In this document: positions 44,979 to 57,660 of the stretch, piece after piece
Numbering within the stretch: the stretch's first letter is position 1
How the letters are laid out: each line of letters opens with the position of its first letter
Assembly (NCBI GenBank): GCA_018136815.1
Contig: JADDIW010000087.1
Span: forward strand, 69,501 to 133,500
Reading direction: 5' to 3'
Length of the DNA: 64,000 nucleotides
Source: Isochrysis galbana
Taxonomy: Eukaryota; Haptophyta; Isochrysidales; Isochrysidaceae
Made by a program: the position numbers and the translations under genes
Notes under the pieces: model-generated
Seen by the model: the letters and a program-made list of their open reading frames with translations, nothing else
What the model was told of the DNA's origin: nothing
Database searches by the model: none

Positions 44979-45595
44979 CGGGAGATGCGAGGTACGCCCG
45001 GGACTTTTGCGCATGTCACGCGTCGTGAATGCAGGGACGTTGCCGCCTCGCCGAGTCAGAGGCGGCAAACGCTGCGCCTCTATCCACATCTACGTCGGGC
45101 TATTTTCGCAAGAAGTTGCTTTTGGTCTCTACTTGCGCTCTTGCATGTATGGTGTATAGCGGGAGCGCACAATGGCCGTACCAAGCACGGGCATAAAAAG
45201 CTCAGCGACGCCCAAAAACTACGCCCAAAGGGACACCATGGTAGGGGGGCAAGCGCTCGCTTGCCGGCCGTGATGTCGACGCGTGCACAAGCAAACTAGC
45301 CCTCATTTGCTTGATCAAGGACCACTATTCACCGGCCTCACCGCTGCAGGACCTACAACAACTTCCACAGAGTAATCAACGATCCGACATCTCGGGCATG
45401 ATTCGTCAGGCTTTCATTCTTTCCGCACCCGGTGGTGCAAAGGACTCGCCGTCTTTCAAGCAACTAGCGGTCGCGGCAATTTCGATGGGTCGCTTGGCAG
45501 GCTCAGCTTGGGCTACGGCACTTTACTGAGGAATCGGGCAGGCGAGTGGGGAGGGCCGCACGCTGCACGCGCCCTCTTCAATGCGAGCTGTGGCC

Positions 45596-47392
45596 TCATG
45601 CAACCTTGGGCGAGGAGCGGGTCTTGACTGAGGAGCCAACGGGGTAAGGCGCCTTCCCACCGGCGCCACGGCCCTTGAAGTCGTTCATTGAGTCGAGCAC
45701 GCCAAACCTGAACAGAACCACGCGGTGAAGTGGGTGAAGCGGCAGCGGGTGGCTAGACGTGCGCGAATCGTGGCAGATCGGAAATGGGGCTCGGTCGTGA
45801 GCGCCCGGGCCATCGAGGGCTGGCAGCTCAATGGCGCACCACTCAACCGTCGCATCGCACACCGAGACCGGAAGGATGGCCCGACAGATGGGCGCAAGAT
45901 GGATGGCGAAGGGCATTACGAGGACCTGTGGGTTGAGCCATGGGGTGTGGATTGTGCGGTCAGGAACGTCGCCGAGCAGCGCGCCCACCGTCGAGGAACA
46001 ATGTTGGCGGGGGCGGCCCAACCTCTTGGTTACACCTGACGGCAGAGATGATCTTGTTGGCCGCCCACTCGGGCTCGAGCAACGGCAGGAGCCGTGGCCA
46101 CCTGAATAAGAAGGCACGTGACAAGTGAGTGGCTGCGTGCGTGCCCTCTCGGGCCTACCGACGGCGCGACGCAGGTCGCCTTTGGCGACAGTGGGCACGG
46201 TGCTGCAAGCGCGTCCAGCCACTCACTTGGAGGAGGCTCCCTCGAACATTCCCGTCTTGATGAAGAATGGACAGACGCAGGTCGTCTTGACGCCGTGCTT
46301 GCCCTGCTTGCGCATCTCCATGCGAATCGACTCGTCAAAGAAGAAGGCGGCCGCCTGGTGGAGGTGGGAAGGGGAGTGCCAGACTCAGGCGCAGTGGGTG
46401 AGGCTTGGAAGAGGCACAGTGGAGAGACCCCGGTGGAGGCGGGGAGCGAGTGGCCGCAGAGCGTGCGGTGCGAGCACACCTTGGACGCGCAGTAGTCGGC
46501 GAGACCGGGCGTGCCGCACAAGCCAGCCGAGGAGGCGATGGTGACGATGTGGCCATGATCCGCCTCCATCATGGCGGGAAGGCATGCCTTGACCGTCCAG
46601 AAGTGCGCGGTCGAGTTGACGGCCATGGTCAGTTCCTAGCGTGCAGGCCAAACAGGGATTAGCATGCGGCAGCGACGAACGCGAGGGTTGGGGACGAGGC
46701 GCCGCTGACGGATCCGCCACGGCCAGCGCTCGTACCTGCATGTCGTCGGAGCCCTCGAGGAGTGACTTTCCGGTGACGATGCCCGCATTATTGATCAGCA
46801 TGGTGGCCGGACCGGCAAGCTCGCTCGCCTTCTCCATTGCCGCGTAGGTCGCTTGGCGGTCGGCGAGGTCGACTTCCACTGAGTGGACCTGCTTGTTGGG
46901 CGGGCGGCAAATGAGCGTCGCGCCCAATGTGCCTGTCACGGATGGGATAGGCGGGCACCTTGACGCCCTTGGCGGCGACGGCGGCCACTTCCTTCTTGGC
47001 TGCGGCGAGCATATCCACATTCTTGTCGAGCAGTACGACGTGAGCGCCTAGCCGGGCAAGCTACGCGAGGCGGGTGGGCGGGGTGAGCACGAGAGGCGCC
47101 GGCCAGTGGCCTCCGCGCGCGCTGGAAGAGGAAGGTAGAAGAGGAAAGGTGTCCGTGCCGGCCTGGCGGTGCGCACCTTTTGCGACATGAGCTTTCCGAT
47201 GCCGCCGGCGCCGCCCGTGACGTAGACCACCTCGCCTTGCACACTCTTCCAGAAGAGCGAAGGGAAGAGGAAGGAGAGGACGCCGCGCGCCGCGGCGAGT
47301 GGCAGCCGGAGCGCAAGAAGCACGAGCAGCCGAACCACGCCGAGAGGGCTGGTCACCGCCGTAAAGAAGCCGAGGACGAGCGCCTGAGGCAT
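45596..47392 (-). CDS. short-chain dehydrogenase/reductase, SDR16C-type, 8 exons
   Basis: NAD(P)-dependent oxidoreductase resembling the retinol dehydrogenase/17-beta-HSD11 group. Exons: 47392-47177, 47060-46959, 46888-46736, 46635-46480, 46354-46227, 46101-46023, 45925-45861 and 45707-45596, giving 336 residues. An N-terminal hydrophobic region ([20 protein letters not shown] onward, to about residue 46) should anchor it to the ER or lipid droplets. [15 protein letters not shown] (55-69) is the cofactor loop, followed by NNAG (139-142), [12 protein letters not shown] with the catalytic Ser, and Tyr205-x3-Lys209 in [22 protein letters not shown] and the final [13 protein letters not shown] are typical SDR16C C-terminal features. 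The substrate is unknown; a fatty-acid-derived alcohol, sterol or retinoid is expected. Exon 7's donor (GTGCGA) was chosen because it alone keeps frame into the last exon. Confidence 0.9.
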
Positions 47393-48146
47393 CGGGGGCG
47401 GAGAATCGTGAGCTCGCCCGTAGCCCCACCCGCTCGCCCGGCGATCTCGAGTTCTAGCCAAACTCGGCCAGCCCGCGCTTGTCGCATCGCTTGCCTGCCT
47501 AGGACCCTCCCTGCGACCCTTGCGCCCGCCGCTCCCGTCTTTCCCCGTCTTACATTCCTCCCTGCATTCTTCCTGCCGCAACAGACGCTTCCCCACCGCC
47601 ACTGCGGGCCCGTCATCTCTTGCCTCGTGGCCCCTCCCCTCCCCCTTCTCCGCTGTTCTCCGCCCTCAACCCCCCAGGCCCACCCGCCCAAGCCATCTCG
47701 CATTCCCCTGACTCATCGCCCCCATCCTCGCCCGAATTCGGCCCTCCCCTCCCCACTCCCCCACATTCACACAGACACACACTCTCGCTCCGTCTCCCTC
47801 TCCTCTCAACCTCTCACGGCCTGAAAGCCCCCCCCCCCCCCCTCCCGTCCTGCCTCATCCCCCCCCCCCCCGCCCCTGTCCTGCCTCGTCCTCCCTCCCT
47901 CGTCCCCCTCCCTCCGTCCCTCTCCCTCCCTCTCTCCCTCTCCCTCCCTCTCTCCCGCCCCCCCCCTCTCTCCCCGTCTCCCCCCCCTCCCTCGCTCTCT
48001 CTCCCTCTCCCCACCCCCTCTCTCGTCGTCCTCGTCCTCCTCCTGTTTGTCCCCCGCCACTCCACTCCGCAACTCCCAGCGCACGCGTACCGCGGCGATC
48101 CCGCCAGGTGAAGAGGGGCAGTACGAGAGAAGCGACGCCATCATCA

Positions 48147-48223
<77 letters not shown>

Positions 48224-50176
48224 CTCTCTATCTTCCCCCAACCCCCTCTTACTCTAAGTTGAACAGCACACTTTTCTCCTTTACTCGCTCCCCACCCCCC
48301 CCCACTCCCCTGTGGTCTCTCAGCTCACGGTCCATCGCCCGCACCCCTGAAGTATATTAAAGTGGAGCTCGTTCACTGGGAATAAACGAAGGAGGGAAGT
48401 AGGCGCCAGATGTCGCCTCATCCTCGTCACCCCACAGCAGCACGATGTTCATCTCGGCATCGACCCCCAGCATTACCAATAATTGAGCTCATTCACAGTG
48501 AATAAACGAGGGAGGCGGGCTCCAGTCATCGCGCCATCCTCGTCACCCCACACCACGATGTTTCTTTCAGTGAATGCGGGCCACAACTCTCTGTTTCCAC
48601 AATCCTCATCTCTGTCTCCACCAGATCGATCCTCCCACTCTCTCCTCGCGCCTCGCTCTCCTCTCCTCCCCCTCCCCCCTCCCCCCCCGGGAATTCCTTC
48701 AACTCCCTCATTTATTTCTCTCATGAGGACCTCGACCACGGACGGACACGCGGTCCCCACATTCCCCACATTCTCCTCGTCCTCTCTCACGCCTCGGAAA
48801 GCCCAGAGCAAAGATCATCCAAAAACAGCCTTTTATTCTTTTACTACGGCCCTTCCCCTCCCTCTCTCTCCCCTTCCCCCTCTCTCTCTCTCCTCTCTCT
48901 CTCCCTCTCCCGCCCTCTCTTCCCATTTGACGAATCGCGCCCTCCGGTGGACGGAGAGTGACGAAACACCGCGGGGGGAGGGGGGAGGGCAGAAAACAAA
49001 ACTCCTCTCCCCCCCCCTTCCCCTCCCCTCCGTCCTCTCCTCGAGGAGAACCCTCTGCGTAGAGAGAAGACTTAGCCGTTTCTATAATGGTACGAGGAAG
49101 GGCCTCACCCCGCCCCAACCGCCTCACCCCCCTCTCTCCCCCCTCGCAACTCTTCTCTCTCTGACGCGGGTCTTTCTTCTCTCTTCCCCCCTCCCCCCCC
49201 TCCCCCTCCTCCCCTCTTTCCCCCCTTTCCCCCCCTCCCCCCTTCTCTCTCTGCGCGGCTCGGCGCGGCGGTGCGCCTCCCCCTCCCTCCCCCTTCCTCC
49301 CCCTCTCCCCCTCTCCCCCTCTCCTCCCCTCCCCCTCTCACCCCCTCTCCCTCCTCTCCCCTTCCCTCCTCCCCGCCGCCCCTTCTCCCTCCCGCCCCCT
49401 CTCCCTCTCTCCTCCTCTCCTTCCACACATGCCTCTCCGTCTCCCTGCCTCTCCCTCTCTTTCCCTCCATCTCTCTCCCTCCCTCTCCCTCCCTCCCTCC
49501 CTCCCTCCCTTCTCCTCTCCCGCTCTCCCACTCCCTGTCCTCCCATCTGTCTCCCCCTCTGTTGCTCTCCATCCTCCCGCTCCCCCCCCCCCCCCCCCCC
49601 CCCCTCTTCCTGTCCATTCTCCCACGGAGTAGCCGGTCTGCTCCATCTCTAGCATGTCTGCCTTCCTACTTTCTCCTCTTCCTCCATGTCCCTTTCCCCT
49701 CCGTCTCCTCCCTCGTGCGCTCGCCCTCAAGCCCCGTCCTTCTCTCTCCCCACTCTCCTTCTCGCTCCCTTTCTCTCTTCTTTGACTGCGGCTCGATTTC
49801 CTTGCGTTCTCCACTACCTACCTTGCTCTACCCTTCCTTCCCCTCCTCCGCGTTCCCGTCTGCACTCCCTCCTGCTTCCCCTTGCCACCGCTTTGCAGTC
49901 TCCCTCATCCCACCCTTTGTCTCACAGTTCCCTCTCTCATCTGCCCACATTTCCCCCCCCCCTCGCGCTTTCACTTCTATATCCCCTTCCCCTCTCGCGC
50001 CTAAACTGGCGCCCGCTGCGTCTCTCAAGCCCATCTTCTCTGTCTCTCACATCCTCCCTCTTTGCCTCATTGCGTTTCTGCCAACTGGAGCTGTTTACGC
50101 CCGCTTGCAGTCGAGTCTCCCCACGCCGAGTCCACCCTTCCCTCCCGCTGCACGCCCTCGCAGCCCGCCCCCGCCG
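47393..50176 (+). repeat. CT-rich intergenic region with (CT)n
   Basis: The plus strand is C/T-rich over most of this divergent intergenic region, with (CT)n at about 48150-48216 and C-runs near 47829, 47860, 49581. A GAGCTCNTTCACNNNGAATA / AACGANGGAGG block is repeated at 48366 and 48485. No gene is supported; long frames (for example 48483-49652) are compositional. Confidence 0.8.
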
Positions 50177-53100
50177 ATGGCTGAAAGCGAGCCCTCGCCG
50201 CCAATCTTCGATATCGGATACGCTAGAGTCGTCGGTTCAGCTGCCGACGATGGGCCGGTGAGCTGTGCACGCCAGCGCTTTTTGGCTGTACGGGAGGTGC
50301 TGGAGCATGCTCCCGACTGCCTGGCTGCTCGCTTCCGCAATCCCTTCCGTCACGCTCGACGTGTGCGCGGCTGCGTAGGTCTTGCGTTCATCAATGAGGC
50401 CGGAAAGCTTGGTCAGCTCGCCGATGGTGCTCATGGGCCCAAGGCCGCCAACAAATATTTACGAATGCTTTGCGCTCGGTGAGCAGCATTGGCTGTGCAA
50501 GACAAAGAGTGCCCACGTTCAGAATGGTCTCGCTCGAGAAGGGCGCATGATCGCCGGCACTTGCCCACAATAATTGCATGCCCCACATGTGCATTGAGTT
50601 TCCCTTGATCGTGCGCTTACTCAGGCGGCCTTGCCATGCGCCCTACTGCCCCGTGCTTTGGCTCTCGCTTCAAATCCGACGGGACGGTCGGCCCATTCAA
50701 CTGGCAATCCTACGAGCAGGTGCACCTGCCAACCCAGCCTCTACGGTCACCTTCAAGCCGGGCATTGCGCCGGTGTTGCACTGATATCTTCTCCATGAGG
50801 AGGTGGTGTTATGCACAGCACGTGGCGCCGTTCACTTCATAGAACCGCATGCTCACACGCCCAACCATCGACAATGTTCCGGTGCCTAGATCTCTTCGCG
50901 CATCGATAATGTGGCGGCGGCGCTTTGGGCAGAGGGTCTCGTTCCGCAGGCAGAGGGCGGTGAGTGTGGCGCACGCCGACCGCGATCACACTCCACCCTC
51001 GGCGCTCATCGAGCTTCGATTCCCCCTCCTATCCCGCTTCCCTCGCCCCACCGCCCATAGGTTATCGATTCGTAGGCATGTACTGCAAAAACTCACGCGA
51101 TTGGATGGTGGTGGCTGAGGCGTGTTACAAGTGAGGACTGCTCGCCACGGCGCCTCGAAGCGTGCTCCCGCCGGGCGAGGGCACGAGCACAGAGCACGGT
51201 CCTATGCGAGGCATCTAGTATACCCCTGCCCTGTCCTAGTTCCTGATTGATCGCGCTGCCACTGCCGGACAACCTTAGGACCGGCGTGGTGGTCGTCCCG
51301 ATGTACGACACTCTCGGCCCCGAAACCGTAGCATACATCCAGCGTCAGACTGGATGCGCCACGGTACTATGTACAGCTGCAGAGGTGCGCCCGCGGCGGT
51401 CTCGCCCCCGCGGCGGCAAGAGGACCTTTTTTCCCATCCGCGGCGCCTGGCCCCGAAACCTCACCTAACCCCCATTGGCCTGCTCATCCAGATCACGAAC
51501 CTTATGGGCTCCTGCCCGTTTGAAAACATCATCGTTGCCGGCAACTTCCCGACGTCACTATGCGCCAAAGCGGAAGCGGCCGGCTTGCACACGATTGCGC
51601 TCGCGCAGCTCGAGCAAGTCGGCGCCAAGGCGACTGGAGCTCTGCATGGGGTTCGCTCGCCCGGGTGAGCCGCGCCTGGCTTCCCGAGCGAAAGTCCCAC
51701 GTGCGCCAAACGAACCTCCACATTCTACATGCCCGTTGAGCAGGCCCGACGACTTGGCACTGCTGTGCTACACCTCGGGCACCACTGGCGACCCAAAAGG
51801 GGCCATGCTCACGCACGGCAATATCGTCGCCGCCGTTGCTGGCCAGCTCGTTCCTGGAGTCTCGCCGTTTGCTCGCCCGGACCTCGCCTCTCAACCGCAA
51901 GAGGTACGGGGGCACATCTCTAAGTGGATCTGCCGAGCCCCGGAGCGGGGGCTGGACGGTTGTGCTTCCTGGCGGCCTCACCTCGGTTGATTGCCGCCCG
52001 CTGCCGCCGGCACGCTCCAAATTGGATTCGTAGGTCCATTTGTCCTACCTGCCTCTGGCCCACATCTTCGAGACGGTCGTAATGGCCCTCTGCCTCTACA
52101 TAGGGGGCGCCATTGGCTTCTTTCAGGTGAGCCATGCATCGTATCAACAGTCCTACGCCACCACGCTGCCATCGGAGCAGTGGTTCGCACGGCGCGTGAC
52201 CATGGCGGAGATCCTCATAGCCAATACTCCCTACGTACCCAGGGCGATACGCTCAAGATCCTAGAGGACCTGAGCGCTCTCCGGCCAACCATCTTCGTGT
52301 CGGTCCCACGCCTCTTCAATCGCATTCACGACAAGATTATCTCAGGCAAGACTTCACCCCCTCCTTGCAGCCTCCGCTCCGCCTTCCACCCGCTCGCCGG
52401 AGTGCGAGGTAGCACTTTGTACGGCTTGTCGCATGGGGGGCGATCCATCCCATCGCGGCCATGGTTTGCTACCATGGGGTCGAGCATACGGCGGCCGTGG
52501 ACGCGCTTTGGCCTTATCGATCGACGCGTGCCTGTTCTTGGCTGCAGGTGCCGAGGCGAAGGGTGGCATCGCCCGGGCCCTCTTCCGCCGAGCGCTCGAC
52601 TCGAAGCTGCACCAACTCCACACAACGGGGAGCGTGCACCACGGCCTCTGGGACAAGCTTGTCTTCTCCAAGGTGAGCTTGGCACCTACTTGCCGTAGGA
52701 AGGCACCTCCTGATCCGTCCTCCTTTACGTACTCGCCCCGCCCTAGCGCTGGCGCGTCTGATCTGGGACTCCGGTTGAGGACGTTGTCGGCGCTCTTTTT
52801 CACTCCTTCCATGCCAGGTGAAGACATCGGTGGGCCTAGACCGTTGCACATACATGATCACCGGCTCCGCCCCCATCTCGGCGCCCGTCAAGGACTTCTT
52901 ACGCGTTGTGTTTGGCTGCACTGTGGTTGAGGGCTACGGAATGACGGAGTCATCGACGGCTGGGGCCATCTGCCACCCGGAAGACCTGAGCAACGGCCAC
53001 GTAAGCGTGTCTTGTGCCCATGTTGCCTCGCTCGGCGGGGCCCGGCCGGGTGTCACGCTCTCACCCGCCCATCATATTCCCGTGCTGCATGCAGGTGGGA

Positions 53101-54421
53101 ATGCCATCGCCGTCCGTTGAGGTGAAGCTACGTGACGTTGCCGAGATGGGCTACCTGGCCAATGCCTCACCGCCTCGTGGCGAGATCTGCATGCGCGGGC
53201 CTACAATCTTTGCGGGCTACTTCAAGGTGACTCGCACCCCCACTATCCGAGCGCCCGTGTCCAGCCCTCGCCTCGACCCGCATTGGCTGATAGCCAATCA
53301 GGGCCCGCTTTCTAGCCGCTGCCTTACTTTCGCGTACTGTCATCCGCACGCGCAGATGCCGGACAAGACGGCCGAGGCTCTTGCTCCAGACGGTTGGCTC
53401 TACACAGGCGACATTGGGGAATGGACTCCGCAGGTGATGGCAGCAGCCGTGCGAGGCGGATGTACGGGCGATGCCCTAATGCTCGCACGTCGATGCGCGT
53501 GAACGAATCTGCCCGTCATTTTGGGAACCTAAATGCCGGCCCGGCCTTCCATGGAATCGGTCGCAGGGCCAACTGCGGATCATCGACCGGAAGAAGAACA
53601 TCTTCAAGCTTGCTCAAGGAGAGTACGTTGCGGCGGAGAAGATCGAGAACATCATCAGCCGGTGCCCGCTCGTAGCGCAGGTGCACGTGGCCCAGAGATG
53701 TGGGGCTGCCTGAGAGGATATCCGGCCTGCACCCGAACAAACTCTTACTCGAATGCTCGCCCGGTGCATTCGGCAGGCCTTTGTTTACGGCGATGGGCTC
53801 CAATCATGGCTCGTGGCCATTATCGTCCCCGACCCTGAGGAAAGCCTCAAGTGGGCCCAGGCTGCGGGGATCGCCGCCGGGTCGGATGCCACACCTGCAG
53901 CAGTGGCAGCGCTCATGCAGGCGCATGGTGATGCCTTAGTGCGAGAAGTGCACGAGCAGGTGCGCAGAGAACGAGTTGGGGGTCTCCCAACGGTTGCTTG
54001 TCGGCCTCATCTCCCCGAACGCGTTTGTGTGCATCACAGATACATGCGGCTTGCGTGGCTGCTAAGCTGGCAGGCTTTGAGGTGCCGCGTCGCATCGGCC
54101 TCGATCCGGAGCCTTGGACCCCTGACAATGTGCGGACCTCACCACGCGAGCGATGAAGCAAGCATTCGCACACAGGCAATCTCCAAGTCGAGCCACGCGA
54201 GCCTCTGCCAGTTGCCTTGGCTGCACGCCTATAGCGCAACTCGAACACCTTGCGCGACAAACCGCCTGCAACTTACCCCCAGGCCTCGCGTGCTCGCCTG
54301 CGGCCAGGGCCTTCTTACTCCCACTTTCAAACTCAAGCGCAACGACGCAAAGAAAAGGTTTGCCGACATGATAGATGCGCTGTACGCGGTCGGGCCGGCA
54401 CCCTTGAAATCGAAGTTGTAG
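50177..54421 (+). CDS. LACS: peroxisomal long-chain acyl-CoA synthetase, 18 exons
   Basis: Activates long-chain fatty acids with ATP and CoA. Exons: 50177-50257, 50379-50478, 50625-50719, 50890-50959, 51076-51130, 51279-51384, 51492-51664, 51744-51903, 52034-52126, 52243-52345, 52548-52672, 52818-53000, 53095-53226, 53356-53433, 53567-53680, 53777-53959, 54040-54129, 54308-54421. They give 684 residues, the usual family length. Landmarks in order: [45 protein letters not shown], the AMP-binding loop [13 protein letters not shown] (236-248), [36 protein letters not shown] (425-432), [10 protein letters not shown] (504-513), [20 protein letters not shown] (525-544) and [10 protein letters not shown]. 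The last three residues are SKL, a canonical PTS1, so it should act in peroxisomes, feeding beta-oxidation. One intron (52346-52547) begins GCAAGA rather than GT. Confidence 0.95.
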
Positions 54422-54914
54422 ACTCACAAAGTGATGAGTAGTAGAGGCGCGTGCTAGTCGGATGCATCCCAACGCCTAGGCGCTGCTTGGTATGCCATCA
54501 CTTGCCCGAAGGTCGCGTTCCGTCGAATATGGGACAGACTCGGTGTGAGCCATCGAATATCCCTCCATGGTTTAATGTTTGGTTTAATAGTAACCGTCGT
54601 TCGTACTAAGGAGTAATAAGTCCTTCTGTGTGGGATGGAGTGGAGCTGTGGCTGTGTTGCATGTGGGGGCAAGAGGATTGATGTATGTAGCATGTGGTGT
54701 ACAGTTCAGAGGCATGGGGCACGGGCCACCGGACACATGGGAGGCACGCATCGGAGGAGCTGAGGACGAGCGAGGGACCTCGACCGGCATGTGGTCACGC
54801 GAGACGAGAACGAGGACGAAGGGCACACAGGGCAGAAGGCCACAGGAGCGCTCAAGCGATAGCGCTGAGCGTACAAAAGCTACCGGACCAAGAGAAGACG
54901 CGCGGGGGGGGGGG
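54422..54914. other. spacer, no gene seen
   Basis: Ends at a 20-base G run (54906-54923 region) that borders the LINE 3' end. No supported gene. Confidence 0.5.
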
Positions 54915-55363
54915 GGGGGGGGGAAGAAGAAAAAAAATCTTCTTAACAATTCCCGCTACGTATGCGGCGTGAGGCAGCTTGCTAGTGCACCTCCCTACTA
55001 CCCAACCTTAACCCCTAACAACCCCCTCCCCCTTTCCCAGTTCCCTCTTTATCGGAGAAGTTGGTTCCGGGGAGGCCGCACGCACTGCTTCGGCCGGGAG
55101 TTGGAGAGAAGGGGGCGGGAGACTGTGGTTCGTCCTTTATGCTAGTGTTGATTCGGGTTGTCTTCCCTTGTATATAGTGGGATCCTCATTTATATCCTCT
55201 GTGGTTTCTTCTAAAACGAGGTGCTAGGTGTCGCTTAGGTGATGTTACGGATGTCCAGACCTCTTACCGCCTGCAAGAGGTCTTCCGATGTTTCTAGGTT
55301 GAACTCTTTGTCCACCATGTAGAGCGGACTTAACATTTTCTTAACATGTTTGTTACTCGGGGC
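54915..55363 (-). mobile_element. LINE-A, 3' part (interrupted by LINE-B)
   Basis: Minus strand: APSNKHVKKMLSPLYMVDKE ... SEDLLQAVRGLDIRNIT and a stop at 55235, then about 300 bases of 3' untranslated sequence that matches 59775-60075 in reverse complement, ending TTAAGAAGATTTTTTTT. The coding part starts exactly where the minus-strand LINE copy at 57661-58497 breaks off, so both are halves of one insertion. Confidence 0.85.
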
Positions 55364-55610
55364 AACTATCAGTAAACTGATAGGGTCATGGAGCGCGCGC
55401 CGCCGCCCTCCCTCGCTGCCGCTGCCCTCGCCGAGATGGACGAAGGCTTGAGTGACACGCCGCTGTCGCCGAAGCGACCGCGACAGGACGACCCTCCCAG
55501 CCAGGTGGGCACAGGAGCCAGCCTGCCACACCCGCGAACCACCGCGAACGCCACGAACAAGGCTGCCATGCTGGCAGCAGCCAGCATGCAGCACACCTCC
55601 AACACAACAC

Positions 55611-56524
55611 CAAGGCTCACCTACAATACTGAGAGTACAAATGATTACTAAAGGTCGCCAGTAATGTGGCATGGACTACTCTGTGACCCGAGTAATCATA
55701 GGTTGATTACTCTCGGGGGTCGAGTAATCACGTTTTTAGTAATGTAATGCATTACCGGTATGTATTTGCCTTCACTAAATAAAAACTATTCTTTATACAT
55801 TGTACCCAGAACTCGCAACTCAGAACTCGCAACTCGCAACTCGTGTTCGGCCCTCCCCTCCCTCCGCGCCGCTTGCTGCCATGCCTGGAGGTCGAGGCCG
55901 GGGCCGCATGCGCAATGCTCGCATCACAGGGCAATTCTTGCCTGAAATTCGCAACCGGGGCTCCGTCATTGGCGAGCAAGTCGCAGTTCCCGGCAGCTAT
56001 TGGGAGGGAAGGATGACGGCTGAGGAGCGCAACACGAAATACCTCTGCACGGTCCTTGCATACGACCCCCTCTACAAGCCCATCACCCGGGCTCCGGGGG
56101 CATACTGGAAGCTGCAAGAGATGGGCATCACGGGCACTGGTAGTCTTGAGTTGGATTGTATGTATGTAAATGATCTTCGTCAATTTTAATCATCAATTGC
56201 AATGTGAATGCGAATGTGGCGCCAATGCACAATGCAGCCAGAATGCAGCTGCAGCGCCTGGGAACTGGGAACTAGGAACTAGTCACTGGAACTAGTAACC
56301 CTAGCTAGGGCTAGGGATAACACAGGGCGCTCACACTGTCACGCTGCGCTGTAGTGAAGAGCGGGGGTAGTAATCGTTAGTTAGGCAATACTTTAAGGCT
56401 TTTTGAGGAGAGTAATGCCGCCCCTGATTACTTTGTGGGTGGAGTAATCGGCCCATGATTACTTTGGCAAGCCCAGTAATGTGGGGGAGTAATGCATTAC
56501 TCTCAGTATTGTAGGTGAGCCTTG
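55611..56524. mobile_element. 914-bp hAT-like element nested in LINE-B
   Basis: Perfect 27-bp terminal inverted repeats beginning CAAGGCTCACCTACAATACT (55611) and ending with the complement at 56524, with an exact 8-bp target duplication CACAACAC (55603-55610 and 56525-56532). Both ends carry many AGTAAT/ATTACT motifs (55640-55755 and 56365-56500). It contains a 102-codon frame (55881-56189). Confidence 0.93.
55881..56189 (+). CDS. small ORF in the hAT-like element
   Basis: 102 residues starting MPGGRGRGRMRNARITGQFL, then VPGSYWEGRMTAEERNTKYL and CTVLAYDPLYKPIT. The basic, Gly/Arg-rich start followed by a compact hydrophobic part could be the N-terminal piece of a larger transposase protein or a remnant. 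I recognise no family. Stop at 56187-56189. Confidence 0.4.
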   Translation: MPGGRGRGRMRNARITGQFLPEIRNRGSVIGEQVAVPGSYWEGRMTAEERNTKYLCTVLAYDPLYKPITRAPGAYWKLQEMGITGTGSLELDCMYVNDLRQF

Positions 56525-57660
56525 CACAACACACAGCCACTCCAGCCACACCACACCAGTGGGACGCTTCCAAAGGGAAGGCCTCCGGGCTGGGACACGG
56601 CCCCAAATTAAGATCCGCAATGAACGAGTTGGGGCTAATCGACGCATACAACTTAGTCAACGGAAACACGAGAGGAGGCTTCACCAGACTCTCGGGGACC
56701 ATCCATACGAGGATAGACAGGATATACACTCCTATCACGTGCTCTAACATTAACTGGCAAGCCATCGGCCCGCACCCGGCGCTCTTTACAGGAAAGGGCG
56801 CCTCAGACCACCTCCCAGTGGTGGGCACCTTCGAAGTTGTAGGGTATAAAACAGGGCGCACGTACGACGTGCGGATAGACAGCGAACTATTCGAATCGGA
56901 AGAGGTCCGAAAGGTTGTATCGCACCTATGGAAGAGCCACACCAACCCGGAGACCCCGGGTGAAGAGGTAGACGACGCATGGGGCAACGCCAAAAGGGCG
57001 GTGGCCACATACCTTTTGTGGGCGACGCGACAGGGCAAAGAGCATCAAGCGATAGCTAGAGCGATCGACGAGCTTGCGCTGCTAGGAATTGAGCTCGACG
57101 AAGGAGAGCCAGACGCCCGGAAACTAGACAGGATCCGCGAACTCAACGCCACGATAGATACAATTCGGAAAAAGTCTAGGCCCACGAACAAAGAAAGCTT
57201 CGACTCCCTCAAGCATGAGGAGAGAATGACGAAAGAGTTCTTCCAGAAGTTCCAATCCCGGGCATCCAATAGCGCTATACCGGAACTATACGTTACGGGC
57301 GACTGGAACGCCCCGGGCGACGACACAAGGGGCACGACCACCGACGATGAAGAGATACGCAAAGAGCTCCGCAAATACTACGTGTGGCTATACCAAGAGA
57401 GGCCAAACGTGAGGGACCGCGATCTGGAGGCGGTGATGGAAACGCACCCCATGAATGCATGGGATAGAGACGCAATAGAGGGGAGGATTACCATGGAGGA
57501 ACTACTGGACGCCATAGCGCAGATGGGCAGCGGCAAAAGCGCGGGACCGGACGCGCTACCGGCGGAATTCTATAAAAGCTTCGTAGAAACAGTCAAGCAC
57601 GACTTCCTAAGAGTCTAGTCTAGTAGGTGTGTAGCCCAGAATCTTCAGATGTTTTTTTTT

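Larger units (their letters stand above)
55364..57660 (+). mobile_element. LINE-B, internally deleted, 17-bp target duplication
   Basis: Flanked by TGTTTGTTACTCGGGGC at 55347-55363 and 57661-57677. It starts with a short hairpin (TATCAGTAAACTGATA) and an ATG at 55388 opening an N-terminal segment (SPKRPRQDDPPSQVG). After the hAT-type insertion, a frame from about 56515 to 57618 encodes the C-terminal part of an AP-like endonuclease (GLIDAYNLV, HTRIDRIYTPIT, GASDHLPVVGTFEV), the linker, and the start of a reverse transcriptase (GKSAGPDALPAEFYK) before a stop. The endonuclease N-terminus and most of the RT are missing. The element ends CAGATG followed by an oligo-T run rather than poly-A. Confidence 0.88.

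Noticed and set aside
46023-46101. Apparent frameshift between SDR exons 5 and 6
   Set aside because: Re-reading the donor as TCCAA^GTGAGT (a single G) restores the frame, [11 protein letters not shown], with canonical splice sites.
48483-50482. 389- and 403-codon ORFs upstream of and overlapping LACS
   Set aside because: CT-rich low-complexity reading; the real LACS exon 1 starts at 50177 and leaves this frame at the 50258 donor.
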